Source of the DNA: Sphingobacterium sp. UBA4616
Lineage (GTDB): Bacteria > Bacteroidota > Bacteroidia > Sphingobacteriales > Sphingobacteriaceae
Direction of reading: 5' to 3'
Length of the DNA stretch: 64,000 nt
NCBI GenBank assembly: GCA_002386525.1
Contig: DGIS01000018.1
Coordinates: 100,012 to 164,011, forward strand
Position 1 is the first letter of the stretch, and each line of letters begins with the position of its first letter. A model generated the notes under the pieces. It was not told the origin of the DNA, did no database searches, and saw only the letters and a program-made list of their open reading frames with translations. Positions 32,633 through 42,139 of this stretch are shown piece by piece. Both the position numbers and the translations under genes were made by a program.

Positions 32633-33527
32633 AATATCTTTCATAACGGTCAATTATAATGGATTGGCTGATACGATTTCTCTGCTGGAAAGTATTGTGA
32701 ATGCGAGATTATCTTTTGCATATGAGGTTATTGTCATTGATAATGGTTCGTTAAAAGACGAATATTGCCTGCTAAAAAATCAATTTCCTTTTATAAAGGG
32801 CTATTATACTAGCATGAACCTGGGATTTGCAGGAGGAAATAACTTGGGGCTGGAAATAGCTACTGGCGAATTTATTTATTTCTTAAATAATGATACACTG
32901 CTTCCAGAAAACGCCGATAGCGAAATTTTGGGCATGTTAGAAGTATTTGCGCTAGATTCACAAGTAGGTGGAATTTCACCTAAGATAATGTATTATCAAC
33001 CCAAGGGAATGATCCAATTTGCCGGGTGTTCACCGCTGACATCAATTACCCTACGTAATAAACAGATCGGTTATCGGGAAATAGATAGAGGCCAACATGA
33101 TACAAGCATTGAGATCCCCTATTTACATGGTGCAGCTATGTTGGTACCCAATAGGATTATCAAGGAAATTGGTGTGATGTCGGAGCTTTTCTTTCTTTAC
33201 TATGAAGAGTTGGACTGGAGCTGTCGGATCAATAAGAAGTATAAAATAGTGTATTTTGCAGCTGCCCATATTTATCATAAAGAAAGCGCCTCCACGGGCC
33301 AGGACTCCCCATTAAAAACATTTTATCTGACACGTAACCGCTTGTTATTTGCCTATCGAAATAGGTCGGGGATAAACCGGATTTTGGCTATTTTTTATCT
33401 TATTGGGATAGCGAACAGTACAAGATTGATTAGATTTGTTTTTTCGGGTATGTGGAGGCATGTTGGTGCAGTATGTTCAGGGACATGGTCTGGGATTAAA
33501 TTATTTTCTAAAGGGAGTCTATGCTGA
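32613..33527 (+). CDS. Family 2 glycosyltransferase (rhamnosyltransferase-like)
   Basis: A 304-residue GT-A fold enzyme. The start SFITVNYNGLADTISLLESI, then VIVIDNGS, LGFAGGNNLGLEIATGEFIYFLNND with N-N-D in the DxD place, and YYEELDWSCRI as the acceptor-side acidic motif are typical of the WbbL-type rhamnosyltransferase subgroup of GT2. It has a hydrophobic stretch near the C-terminus but no full membrane domain. It overlaps the polymerase gene by 20 bases and the next gene by seven. dTDP-rhamnose genes at 50.8-54.2 kb would supply a donor if the subgroup assignment is right. Confidence 0.82.
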   Translation: MTLEPYKISFITVNYNGLADTISLLESIVNARLSFAYEVIVIDNGSLKDEYCLLKNQFPFIKGYYTSMNLGFAGGNNLGLEIATGEFIYFLNNDTLLPENADSEILGMLEVFALDSQVGGISPKIMYYQPKGMIQFAGCSPLTSITLRNKQIGYREIDRGQHDTSIEIPYLHGAAMLVPNRIIKEIGVMSELFFLYYEELDWSCRINKKYKIVYFAAAHIYHKESASTGQDSPLKTFYLTRNRLLFAYRNRSGINRILAIFYLIGIANSTRLIRFVFSGMWRHVGAVCSGTWSGIKLFSKGSLC

Positions 33528-34708
33528 TGGGAACGGTTTTGTTTATTATTGAAACATTGATTTTTATTCCTTTCCTGGTATGGATCATGTATTTCTTTGT
33601 TTTTTCAGTCGGTTATCGCATTCCTAAGAAATTATTCTTTGAACGATCGAATATTCAACATCGATTTCTTGTCATATTTCCTGCATATAAAGAGGATGCA
33701 GTAATCGTTGATAGCATACGCTCGTTTTTAAAACAAGACTATCCAAAAGAGCTTTTCGAAATTATCGTTGTTTCTGATAGTATGAAGAGAGAAACCAATC
33801 AAGAGCTTGAAGATTTGGGCGTTCGAATACTAATTCCTACGTATGAAAAGAGATCTAAAGCCGCTGCTCTAAATCTGACAATGAACGTTATCAAAGAAGA
33901 AGATTTTGATGGCGTGGTTATATTGGATGCTGATAATTTAGTTTCTCCAAATTATCTAGCACTTGTCAACGACTGCTTTGCATCTGGCGCGGTTGCCATC
34001 CAAACACATCGCATAGCAAAAAATAGCAATACCGATACCGCATATCTCGATGGGATCAGTGAGGAAATAAATAATTCAATTTTTAGGCAGGGGCATGTGA
34101 ACCTGGGGTTACCCGCCGCATTGACGGGCTCGGGCATGTTGTTTGAAATTAAGTGGTTTAAAAATACGATGGTTAAAATAAGCTCAATGGGTGAGGATAA
34201 AGAGCTGGAGTATTATTTGCTTTTAGATAAGATATTTACGGTTTATCTGGAGGATGTGTATGTACTAGACGAGAAAGTACAGAACCGTCGCGATCTATCC
34301 AATCAGCGAAAAAGATGGATTGCTGCTCAAATTGACACTTTTTTGATTACTTTGAAGCGATTTCGTACAATAATTATTACCCGTAACTGGCCTATGCTCG
34401 ACAAATTGATACAATGGTCGATTCCACCCCGAATTATTTTGCTCGGAATGGTTCCTATTTTGGGCTGTATCGTCTATTTGGTAGCTCCAGCATTGGCCTA
34501 TAAATGGCTTATACTCTATGGCTTGTTTATCGTGTCACTTGGTCTGGCTATACCAAATAAATTTTATACGCGGAGGACTTTGCTCTGCTTTTTAAAATTA
34601 CCATTTATTTTTATGGCAATCTTACGTAGCTTTATGGGAATCAAATCGGCACGTAATACTTTTGTGCATACACCGCATGGCGAAAAAAAAGAAGACTATA
34701 ATCATTGA
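33521..34708 (+). CDS. Membrane family 2 glycosyltransferase
   Basis: A 395-residue GT2 enzyme with an N-terminal transmembrane helix (about 4-27), a catalytic domain (FLVIFPAYKEDAVIVDSIRS, IVVSDS, D136-A-D138, GEDKELEYYLL) and a Q262-R-K-R-W266 motif like the Q-x-x-R-W of processive enzymes, then C-terminal membrane helices at about 300-365. It may transfer single sugars despite the Q-x-x-R-W motif, since it sits in a Wzy-type locus. It overlaps the previous gene by seven bases and extends 32 bases into the next one. Confidence 0.82.
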   Translation: MLMGTVLFIIETLIFIPFLVWIMYFFVFSVGYRIPKKLFFERSNIQHRFLVIFPAYKEDAVIVDSIRSFLKQDYPKELFEIIVVSDSMKRETNQELEDLGVRILIPTYEKRSKAAALNLTMNVIKEEDFDGVVILDADNLVSPNYLALVNDCFASGAVAIQTHRIAKNSNTDTAYLDGISEEINNSIFRQGHVNLGLPAALTGSGMLFEIKWFKNTMVKISSMGEDKELEYYLLLDKIFTVYLEDVYVLDEKVQNRRDLSNQRKRWIAAQIDTFLITLKRFRTIIITRNWPMLDKLIQWSIPPRIILLGMVPILGCIVYLVAPALAYKWLILYGLFIVSLGLAIPNKFYTRRTLLCFLKLPFIFMAILRSFMGIKSARNTFVHTPHGEKKEDYNH

Positions 34709-35810
34709 GGCGCAGCGAATCTTCCGCCTCAATAAACACGGAATGGATTTTGTTGCTTTGGAAGTAATCCGTGCTCTTCAAAAACTGGATACCTTTAATC
34801 ATTATATTATCGCCGTCGGACCAGGTGAAGATCACTGTTTGGAGGGGTCGGCAAATTTTGAGATTAGAGTTTTAGAGAGCTCCAATTATTTTATTTGGGA
34901 GCAAATCCTTTTACCTAAGCTTATTAAAAATAGCGATGCTGATCTCTTGCACTGTACCTCAAATACTGCGCCTATAGGGCTATCTATTCCACTGGTGCTT
35001 ACTTTGCATGATATCATCTTTATGGAGAAAAAGATTGGCAGCAATTCGTCCATGTACCAAAATTTGGGACGTATCTATAGACGTTGGGTGGTGCCGCGTG
35101 TATTGAAAAGTGTGCATACGGTCATTACTGTCTCTAACTTTGAAAAAAGAAATATCGAAGCGGCCTTTCCGTATCTACAGAAAAATATCATCACAGTCTA
35201 TAATGGTGTAAGTTCAAGATTTAAACCGATGGATATACCTTCGGAAAGCACATTTTTAAAGCTTGAGAAGGGGGCGTTTTGGCTTCTTTTAGGCAATACC
35301 GATCCCAAAAAAAATCTGAGGAATACCTTGATGGCTTATGCTTTTTATTTGGAGAGAAGCAATTACAAGAAAAGGTTGCTCCTGGCCGATTTAGATCATA
35401 TATATTTGGAAAAATTATTGAAAGAACTTGATCTGTTGATAATAAAAGATTTTATTGTGGTCGAAGAATATATTGCGCATGATCAATTGGTCGAAGTTTA
35501 CAATAGTGCTTTTGCTTTTTTGTATCCTTCTATTCGGGAAAGTTTTGGGCTTCCCTTGCTTGAAGCTATGGCCTGTGGTACGCCTGTGGTTACTTCCAAT
35601 ACCTCCGCTATTCCTGAGGTTGCCGACGACAATGTCGTATATATCGATCCGACTGATATTAAATCTATTTCTGAAGGTATGTTAAAATTGGAGAATGATC
35701 CGCATTTATATTACGAGATTTCCATAAAGGGGCTTGCACGAAGCAAAGCTTTCAATTGGGAACATACAGGAAAACAGACATTAGCTATTTATGAAAGCGT
35801 ATATTTATAA
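34677..35810 (+). CDS. Family 4 glycosyltransferase
   Basis: A 377-residue retaining GT-B enzyme. The ATG at 34677 (MAKKKKTIIIEAQRIF) is chosen over a TTG-opened frame at 34662. The C-terminal half has the GT4 signature: FWLLLGNTDPKKNLRNTLMA and IRESFGLPLLEAMACGTPVV with the E288-x7-E296 motif, then TSNTSAIPEVADD for nucleotide-sugar binding. The acceptor domain has LLHCTSNTAP and LTLHDIIFM, typical of mannosyl-/glucosyltransferases of this family; the sugar cannot be assigned. It overlaps its neighbours on both sides (32 and 20 bases). Confidence 0.87.
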   Translation: MAKKKKTIIIEAQRIFRLNKHGMDFVALEVIRALQKLDTFNHYIIAVGPGEDHCLEGSANFEIRVLESSNYFIWEQILLPKLIKNSDADLLHCTSNTAPIGLSIPLVLTLHDIIFMEKKIGSNSSMYQNLGRIYRRWVVPRVLKSVHTVITVSNFEKRNIEAAFPYLQKNIITVYNGVSSRFKPMDIPSESTFLKLEKGAFWLLLGNTDPKKNLRNTLMAYAFYLERSNYKKRLLLADLDHIYLEKLLKELDLLIIKDFIVVEEYIAHDQLVEVYNSAFAFLYPSIRESFGLPLLEAMACGTPVVTSNTSAIPEVADDNVVYIDPTDIKSISEGMLKLENDPHLYYEISIKGLARSKAFNWEHTGKQTLAIYESVYL

Positions 35811-36396
35811 TCATAGCGCACTTAAGCGTTTATTGCACTGGCTTATTATGAGTCCTGTGCGTACACGTCCGCGATGGTATATCCGTCTGCTGCAATGTTT
35901 TTATGTAAAGCGTGGTCGGGGTTCTGTGATTTATGGAAGTGTTCGTCGGGATTTGGTTCCCTTTCGTAAGTGTACGATAGGATCCCGATCCGTGATCGAG
36001 TCATTCGCTGTGCTCAATAATGCTGTCGGCGACTTGTTTATCGGCAACAATAGCCGAATAGGAATTTCGAATACGATCATTGGGCCAGTGACGATTGGTA
36101 ATAAAGTGAATATCGGTCAAAATGTACTTATTTCAGGATTAAACCACAGGTATGAAGATGTAACCAAAGCTATTGCAGATCAAGGAGTCAGTACCGCTCC
36201 AGTGACGATTGCTGACGACGTCTGGATCGGTGGAAATGTGGTTATTCTAGCAGGTATTAGCATAGGTGAACATGCTGTAATAGGTGCGGGCTCCGTGGTT
36301 ACAAAAGATGTTCCGCCATATAGTGTTGTCGTTGGAAACCCGGCAAAAAATGTTAAAAATTACGATTTTAATCTTAATGTCTGGATCAAACCATGA
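35791..36396 (+). CDS. Hexapeptide-repeat acyltransferase
   Basis: A 201-residue left-handed beta-helix protein. Imperfect hexapeptide repeats run from about 60 to 185 (IGSRSVIESFAVLNN, IGPVTIGNKVNIGQNVLI, VTIADDVWIGGNVVILAGIS, IGAGSVVTKDVPPYSVVVGNPAK). The loop GLNHRYEDV supplies the likely catalytic His. Such enzymes usually O- or N-acetylate sugars in repeat units using acetyl-CoA. The N-terminus is basic and may sit at the membrane. It overlaps the preceding GT4 gene by 20 bases and the following GT2 by four (ATGA), so it is part of the same translationally coupled block. Confidence 0.87.
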   Translation: MKAYIYNHSALKRLLHWLIMSPVRTRPRWYIRLLQCFYVKRGRGSVIYGSVRRDLVPFRKCTIGSRSVIESFAVLNNAVGDLFIGNNSRIGISNTIIGPVTIGNKVNIGQNVLISGLNHRYEDVTKAIADQGVSTAPVTIADDVWIGGNVVILAGISIGEHAVIGAGSVVTKDVPPYSVVVGNPAKNVKNYDFNLNVWIKP

Positions 36397-37334
36397 ATGA
36401 AAGACCGTTGATTAGCATTATAATGCCTGTTTATAATACAGCTATGTATGTTGATCAGGCTATACAGAGTATTATTCATCAGGAATATGCTGATGTTGAA
36501 CTTATACTAATCAACGATGGTTCGACCGATCAAAGTCTCTCCATACTGGAAAAATGGAGTTCATGTGATAACCGTGTCAAATTATTTTCCCAGGAAAATC
36601 AAGGTCTATCTGCAGCCAGAAATAGAGGCCATTCTCTTGCGAACGGCCAGTATATTTATTTTATGGATAGCGATGACCTGCTGCGTGCAGATACACTATC
36701 CATGTGTTTGGATTATTGTGAAAAGAAAGACCTCGATTTTGTTTATTTCGATGCTTCGGTTTTTGCGGATAATTCGGATAGCTCAATACTAAAGGATTTT
36801 AATTATTCCCGACAAAAAATGCCGGCTTATACTGTTTTTAGTGGGCCGGACGCATTGCAACAGCAACTGAACTCAGACGACTTCTTCTCTTCAGCTTGTA
36901 TGTATTTAATTCGTAAAGACATACTTGATCGTAACGGATTTGGATTTGAACCCGGCATTGTGCATGAGGATGAGTTATTTACAGTCTTATTGTATCTAGC
37001 GGCAGCTCGAGTTGCTTATATCCCAGAGCAATTTTTTCAGAGGCGTGTCAGGCCGGATTCCATTATGACAAGCCGATTAAAACTTTTTAATATAACATGT
37101 TACTTCACAGTTGCCCTGCGTTTGAGGGAGTATGGACGAAAGCATTCGGATAGCAGACAAATTATTGAGTTGTATCTGCATCGTATGTTGGACGCAGCGG
37201 TATGGAAAGCACATGTGCTGTCGATCGCTGACCGCTGGAAAGTATTTCTCTCGGTTTTAACGCATTGGCGAAGATATGTTTCATTTAAAACTATGGGAGT
37301 TCTACTGTTTAAGAAAGGCTTTTTGCATGGATAA
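36393..37334 (+). CDS. Family 2 glycosyltransferase
   Basis: A 313-residue GT-A enzyme beginning ISIIMPVYNTAMYVDQAIQS, with LILINDGSTDQSL, FSQENQGLSAARNRG, FMDSDDLL as the metal-binding motif and GIVHEDELFTVLL as the catalytic-base region. It is a typical non-processive GT2 of capsule and O-antigen loci with no membrane domain; the sugar specificity cannot be told. Its ATG overlaps the acetyltransferase stop by four bases. The frame runs 8 bases into the flippase gene. Confidence 0.87.
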   Translation: MNERPLISIIMPVYNTAMYVDQAIQSIIHQEYADVELILINDGSTDQSLSILEKWSSCDNRVKLFSQENQGLSAARNRGHSLANGQYIYFMDSDDLLRADTLSMCLDYCEKKDLDFVYFDASVFADNSDSSILKDFNYSRQKMPAYTVFSGPDALQQQLNSDDFFSSACMYLIRKDILDRNGFGFEPGIVHEDELFTVLLYLAAARVAYIPEQFFQRRVRPDSIMTSRLKLFNITCYFTVALRLREYGRKHSDSRQIIELYLHRMLDAAVWKAHVLSIADRWKVFLSVLTHWRRYVSFKTMGVLLFKKGFLHG

Positions 37335-38775
37335 CATAAAAAAGGAAATCGTTTCTGGGGTATTTTTCACGGCATTGGCCAAGTACTCGAATTTGGTGAT
37401 TTCGCTGGTCGTCACGGCGGTTTTAGCACGATTGCTCGCACCAGATCAGTTTGGCGTAGTGGCCATAGCCACGGTGGCCATTGCTTTCCTAAATTTAATA
37501 GCTGATTTCGGACTGTCTCCTGCAGTTATACAGCACAAAGAACTGGATCGAAAGGCATTAGGCTATTTATTTTCCCTTTCTGTATATATTGCTATCACTT
37601 TGTCAGTACTATTCTTTTTGTGTGCTGAAATTATCGAAAAATGGTATGCACAGCCTCAATTGAAACCAATATGCCAATTACTGGCGTTAAGTCTATTTTT
37701 TTCGGGAATTACCGTAGTTCCAAATGCCTTATTTTTTCGCGATAGGTTATTTAAATCGATCGCTTTACGAAGTTTGATTGTACAAATTATCGGCGGAGGA
37801 TTATCTATAATTGCTGCCTTAAAAGGAATGGGGGTGTACGCGCTTATTTTAAACCCGATATTTTCATCACTATTGATTTTTATTATTTCATACCTGAAGT
37901 ATCCATTAAAATTTAGCTCACGTTTTTCATTTCAACCTCTTCGGCCTTTATTTTCTTATTCTATTTTTCAGTTTTTATTTAATATTATCAACTATTTCAG
38001 CCGAAATTCGGATACCCTATTAATTGGTAAGTATCTGGGCATGGTACCGCTGGGGTTTTATGACAAATCTTATCGACTAATGTCATTGCCACTCCAAAAC
38101 ATTACGCAGGTGATTACACCAGTGATCCATCCGATATTAAGTCAGAAAGGAAAGGATATTGGATATCTTTATGAAGCAAATCTAAAATTAACCAGCCTAT
38201 TGTCGCTTATCGGATTTCCATTATCAGTTTTCTTGTTTTATTCAGCTGAAGAACTCATTTTATTATTTTTTGGACCGCAGTGGGGATTAGCAGTTCCTTC
38301 CTTTAAAATATTGAGTCTAACAGTAGGTGTCCAATTGATCCTCTCGTCATCGGGGTCCATTTTCCAAACGGCAGGAGATACTAAAAGTCTATTTATATGC
38401 GGTTTGTTTTCGGCCGTATTAAATGTTGCTGGAATACTATTTGGTGTATTTTACGCGAAAAATATTGACACAGTGGCCTTGTGCTTATTGGTTACATTTA
38501 GTGTCAATTTTGTGCAGGCCTACTGGTTAATGTATCGCGTGATATTCAGACGGAGTATGGTTGGCTTTTTCAATAGCCTTTGGCGACCCATCTTTTTTGC
38601 ACTCGTACTTGGGCTCATTTTTCATTTTGTTGTAGGTTACCATTTGCCCGATAATTTGGTTTTTCGATTAGTGTTCAAAACTGCTATCTATCTTTTTTCT
38701 ATGATCTTAATCATTTGGTTAGGAGGGTATCGCAATCTGCTGTTGGCATTTTTACGTAAGTCATCAATTCAGTAA
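37327..38775 (+). CDS. Wzx-type flippase (MOP superfamily, WzxC-like)
   Basis: A 482-residue membrane protein with about 12-14 hydrophobic helices. The ATG at 37327 (MDNIKKEIVSGVFFTALAKY) is chosen over an earlier in-frame ATG at 37276, because family members begin close to the first helix and the 17 extra residues overlap the previous gene deeply. Signature stretches are VLARLLAPDQFGVVAIATVA, FGLSPAVIQHKELD and SRNSDTLLIGKYLGMVPLGFYDKSYRL, which are characteristic of WzxC-type transporters that flip undecaprenyl-linked repeat units to the periplasm. Together with the Wzy-like and Wzz-like proteins it completes a Wzx/Wzy-dependent system. A 115-base gap with no terminator follows. Confidence 0.87.
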   Translation: MDNIKKEIVSGVFFTALAKYSNLVISLVVTAVLARLLAPDQFGVVAIATVAIAFLNLIADFGLSPAVIQHKELDRKALGYLFSLSVYIAITLSVLFFLCAEIIEKWYAQPQLKPICQLLALSLFFSGITVVPNALFFRDRLFKSIALRSLIVQIIGGGLSIIAALKGMGVYALILNPIFSSLLIFIISYLKYPLKFSSRFSFQPLRPLFSYSIFQFLFNIINYFSRNSDTLLIGKYLGMVPLGFYDKSYRLMSLPLQNITQVITPVIHPILSQKGKDIGYLYEANLKLTSLLSLIGFPLSVFLFYSAEELILLFFGPQWGLAVPSFKILSLTVGVQLILSSSGSIFQTAGDTKSLFICGLFSAVLNVAGILFGVFYAKNIDTVALCLLVTFSVNFVQAYWLMYRVIFRRSMVGFFNSLWRPIFFALVLGLIFHFVVGYHLPDNLVFRLVFKTAIYLFSMILIIWLGGYRNLLLAFLRKSSIQ

Positions 38776-38890
38776 GATTAAATTATCTTATCAAACTTTT
38801 TCATTAAAGCATTTTGATCATTTTTTCTTGTATTCATAATCTTTTTGTATTTTCCAGTCTAGCAGCAAAAGTATTTAACAACAATCTAAC

Positions 38891-40033
38891 GTGAAGGTCC
38901 CAGTGAAAGATAAATCGTATAAGGTACTTTTTTTAGTATTCCATGGTTTTAGTGAACATAATGGTATTAGTAAAAAAATATGGGGTCAAATTAATGGCTT
39001 GAAATCTGCTGATGTGGATGTTCAGCTGTGTTATTACAGCGTAGAAAGGGATGGTTCACGTGTATGGAAGATTGAAGATGATATTCTTGTGGATTTTGGT
39101 AAAGGTCCAATAGCAAAAATACGTAAACGTATAGATTATCGGGCAATTTCTGAATATGTACAGCAAAATAAGTTCGCGTTGATTTATATCCGATCCGACC
39201 ATAATGCAAATCCTTTCACATTAAGCATGGTGAAGATGATGCGGCTGTCGGGCGCAAAAGTGTTAATGGAGATTCCGACTTATCCTTATGACCAGGAATA
39301 TGTAACCTTGCGCATGCGCCTCGAATTGGCAATCGATCGTCTTTATCGTAAAAAGCTTGCAAAGCAATTGGACGCTTTGGTGACTTTTTCTGATGCCCGA
39401 ACAATTTTTGGGCAGCGAGCGATACGTATCTCCAATGGGATAGACTTCAGTGCCATTCCAGTTCGTAAACCACAGGAAGGAGTAGAAAAACGAATTATCC
39501 ATTTGCTTGGTGTTGCGGAAATACATTATTGGCACGGATTTGATCGACTGGTTCGCGGACTTGGTATTTATAAACAAAGTCACCCTGATTGCCAAGTCAT
39601 TTTTCACTTGGTTGGCCGATTCAGCGGCGAACGTGAACGTTCATCTATTTTGGAGCCGATAACGCAATTCAATCTTCAGCAAGAGGTAGTCTTACATGGC
39701 CCGCTTTGGGGTGACGAATTGGATGCCATGTTTAATCTGGCAGACTTTGCAATCGGTAGTTTAGGCCGTCATCGCAGTGGTATACAGGTCATAAAAACCT
39801 TAAAAAATAGAGAATATGCAGCGCGTGGAATTCCCTTTATCTATTCGGAAACTGATGCTGATTTTGACGGCCGACCGTATGTGATTAAAGCGGGTCCTGA
39901 TGAGTCCGCTATTAATATCACTAAAATACTGGAATTTTTAAAAAAGGAAAAATTTGACCCAGCCTGTATTCGCAATAGTATTTTGGACTTATCATGGGCC
40001 GAACAGATGAATAAAGTGCTGCAAGCAATTTAA
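38891..40033 (+). CDS. GT-B fold glycosyltransferase (GT1/GT4-like)
   Basis: A 380-residue protein opening with a GTG at 38891; no nearby in-frame ATG gives a complete first strand (YKVLFLVFHGFSEHNGISKK). The acceptor half contains FALIYIRSDHNANPFTLSM and KVLMEIPTYPYDQEY. The donor half has HLLGVAEIHYWHGFDRLVRG, IFHLVGRFSGER, VVLHGPLWGDELDAMFNLAD and GSLGRHRSGIQVIKTLKNREYAARGIPFIYSE, where K-N-R-E-Y replaces the usual E-x7-E. It belongs to the GT-B superfamily but is divergent. The preceding 115-base gap is the longest so far in this operon and might hold an internal promoter. Confidence 0.75.
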   Translation: MKVPVKDKSYKVLFLVFHGFSEHNGISKKIWGQINGLKSADVDVQLCYYSVERDGSRVWKIEDDILVDFGKGPIAKIRKRIDYRAISEYVQQNKFALIYIRSDHNANPFTLSMVKMMRLSGAKVLMEIPTYPYDQEYVTLRMRLELAIDRLYRKKLAKQLDALVTFSDARTIFGQRAIRISNGIDFSAIPVRKPQEGVEKRIIHLLGVAEIHYWHGFDRLVRGLGIYKQSHPDCQVIFHLVGRFSGERERSSILEPITQFNLQQEVVLHGPLWGDELDAMFNLADFAIGSLGRHRSGIQVIKTLKNREYAARGIPFIYSETDADFDGRPYVIKAGPDESAINITKILEFLKKEKFDPACIRNSILDLSWAEQMNKVLQAI

Positions 40034-40060
40034 TGTTTTAACAAAATAATTGACGCTAGG

Positions 40061-40912
40061 ATGGCTAAATGGTATACACAATATGCGAAGGTCTATGACC
40101 AAGAAGTGGGGTCTGTAGATAATGATGTTATCGAGAAAGTTCGGGCACAGATCGAACTTTCTTCAAGTTTTGACCCGATTATAAGTATTGTGGTCATCGC
40201 CTATAATGAAGAAAAGAAGCTTTTGGCATGTCTCTGGTCTTTAGCAGAACAGCATTGTTATTTGCCCATGGAATTAATTGTCGTTAACAATAATTCGACG
40301 GATCAAACAGAATCAATTTTGAAACGACTTGGTGTGACTTATCACAATGAACTAAAGCAGGGTCCGGGCTTTGCTAGACAGTGTGGTCTTGATCAAGCAC
40401 GGGGCAGATTTATACTTTGCGTAGATGGAGACACCATGTATCCCCCAAGTTATGCTGAAACGCATATGAAAGTATTAGATAGGCCAGGGATATCCGCCAC
40501 ATGTAGTTTGTGGAGTTTCTTGCCCCGAGCTGGGCAGTCGAGGACTTTGCTTTGGTTTTATGAAGCACTTCGGGATATTTACCTGAACCTGCAATTTATA
40601 AAAAGGCCTGAATTGTGCGTGCGGGGGATGGTCTTTTCCTTTAAGACCGAGCTGGGGCGAAAGGTTAATTTTAGGACAGATATAAAACGTGGCGAAGACG
40701 GGTCAATGGCTTTGGGACTTAAGGCCTATGGAAAGATTCATTTTATTCGAAGTCCAAAAGCGCGGGCGATGACGGGACAGAATACAATCGCTGCCGACGG
40801 ATCTCTTGCAAATAGCTTTTTTGTCAGGTTGCGTAAAGCAATAACATCCATGGGTGGGCTATTTTCAGGGAAAAAGCATTACCAGGATGAAGATTCCAAC
40901 AAGATTCAGTAA
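40061..40912 (+). CDS. Family 2 glycosyltransferase
   Basis: A 283-residue GT-A enzyme. Residues about 45-60 read ISIVVIAYNEEKKLLACLWS, followed by LIVVNNNSTDQTE, KQGPGFARQCGLDQARGRFIL, CVDGDTMYPP as the D-x-D region and RTDIKRGEDGSMALGL as the catalytic-base region. It has an N-terminal extension of about 40 residues (KWYTQYAKVYDQEVGS) of unknown role. It lies between two other glycosyltransferases with short gaps (27 and 38 bases) and is presumably part of the repeat-unit assembly set. Confidence 0.82.
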   Translation: MAKWYTQYAKVYDQEVGSVDNDVIEKVRAQIELSSSFDPIISIVVIAYNEEKKLLACLWSLAEQHCYLPMELIVVNNNSTDQTESILKRLGVTYHNELKQGPGFARQCGLDQARGRFILCVDGDTMYPPSYAETHMKVLDRPGISATCSLWSFLPRAGQSRTLLWFYEALRDIYLNLQFIKRPELCVRGMVFSFKTELGRKVNFRTDIKRGEDGSMALGLKAYGKIHFIRSPKARAMTGQNTIAADGSLANSFFVRLRKAITSMGGLFSGKKHYQDEDSNKIQ

Positions 40913-40950
40913 AAATAATTGTCTATTTTTGTCTAAAATCTATCAGGCCT

Positions 40951-42135
40951 ATGATTCAATTTGTCTTCTGGACTTGTATATTCTTGGTGCTATATACCTA
41001 TATCGGTTATGCTATCGTCATTTTTATACTAGCTAGGTTATTTCCATACCCCATTCAGAGAAAGGAGGGCGAGCAAAACAGCGAGGGAAAGCAGTTTCCT
41101 CCGTTGACGCTATTTATTACCGCTTATAATGAGGCGGAAATTATCCCTGAAAAAATGTCAAATTGCCTTGAACTTGATTACCCAGTAGACAAGTTACACA
41201 TCCTATGGGTTATAGATGGAAGTACCGACCACAGTCGTGAGCTATTGAAACAGTATCCGATGGTAGAGATTGTCGGGTCACCCCTTAGGAAAGGCAAAAC
41301 TGCTGCCGTTAATCATGGCATGGAATATGTGAAAACTCCAATTGTTGTGTTTAGCGATGCAAATTGTTTGCTGAATGCAGAGGCTTTGAAGATTATTGCC
41401 GACCAATTTAGTGATCCAACAATCGGTTGTGTCTCTGGCGAGAAAAGGGTGGCTTTTAGCAGTGATGATACTGTTTCTTCAAAAGGAGAGGGAGCTTATT
41501 GGAAATATGAATCGCTGCTAAAAAGGCTAGACTTTGAGTTCTATTCTGCTGTAGGAGCTGCGGGAGAACTATTTGCAGTGCGTAAAGAATTATTCGATTC
41601 AATGGAAGAAGATACCTTGTTGGATGATTTTATGCTATCGATGCGTATTGCACAAAAAGGGCATCGGATTGCCTATACATCGAATGCCTATGCTGTCGAG
41701 TACGGGTCGCTGAACATGGAAGAAGAAGGAAAGCGGAAAAGACGTATCGCTGCAGGTGGATGGCAGTCTATAGGAAGGTTACTTCCGTTATTAAATGTGT
41801 TTAAATTTGGGAAGCTGAGTTTTCAATATATTTCACATCGTGTGCTGCGGTGGTCTGTCACACCTTTTGCCCTTTTTGCGCTCTTCCCCCTGTCGGCCAT
41901 TCTTGGATACCGAAGTTCATCATCTTTCAATGTGTTTTACGTCATTTTTGCGCTTCAGTCTCTCTGCTATCTTTGTGCGGCTTTGGGATATGCGCGGCGA
42001 AATAATCCCAATAGTTCGAAATTATTTTATATCCCGTACTACTTTTTGTTTATGAACATCAATGTGATGCGTGGAATTTACTATTTATTTAGCAGGCGCT
42101 TTGTTGGCGGGTGGGAGAAATCTCAAAGAAAATAA
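40951..42135 (+). CDS. Membrane family 2 glycosyltransferase
   Basis: A 394-residue GT2 with an N-terminal transmembrane helix (about 4-27, FWTCIFLVLYTYIGYAIVIF), a catalytic domain (LTLFITAYNEAEIIPEKMSN, WVIDGSTDHS, LRKGKTAAVNHGM, FSDANCLL, DDFMLSMRIAQKG, then R-K-R-R-I-A-A-G-G in place of Q-x-x-R-W) and C-terminal membrane helices at about 300-380. It resembles IcaA/BcsA-like enzymes in outline, but the processivity motif is altered. It ends five bases before the histidine kinase start. Confidence 0.82.
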   Translation: MIQFVFWTCIFLVLYTYIGYAIVIFILARLFPYPIQRKEGEQNSEGKQFPPLTLFITAYNEAEIIPEKMSNCLELDYPVDKLHILWVIDGSTDHSRELLKQYPMVEIVGSPLRKGKTAAVNHGMEYVKTPIVVFSDANCLLNAEALKIIADQFSDPTIGCVSGEKRVAFSSDDTVSSKGEGAYWKYESLLKRLDFEFYSAVGAAGELFAVRKELFDSMEEDTLLDDFMLSMRIAQKGHRIAYTSNAYAVEYGSLNMEEEGKRKRRIAAGGWQSIGRLLPLLNVFKFGKLSFQYISHRVLRWSVTPFALFALFPLSAILGYRSSSSFNVFYVIFALQSLCYLCAALGYARRNNPNSSKLFYIPYYFLFMNINVMRGIYYLFSRRFVGGWEKSQRK

Positions 42136-42139
42136 ACCT

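Noticed and set aside
42071..42139. Earlier in-frame ATG for the PAS kinase
   Set aside because: It would overlap the glycosyltransferase by 65 bases and adds a segment that does not resemble a kinase N-terminus; 42140 fits directly after the upstream stop.
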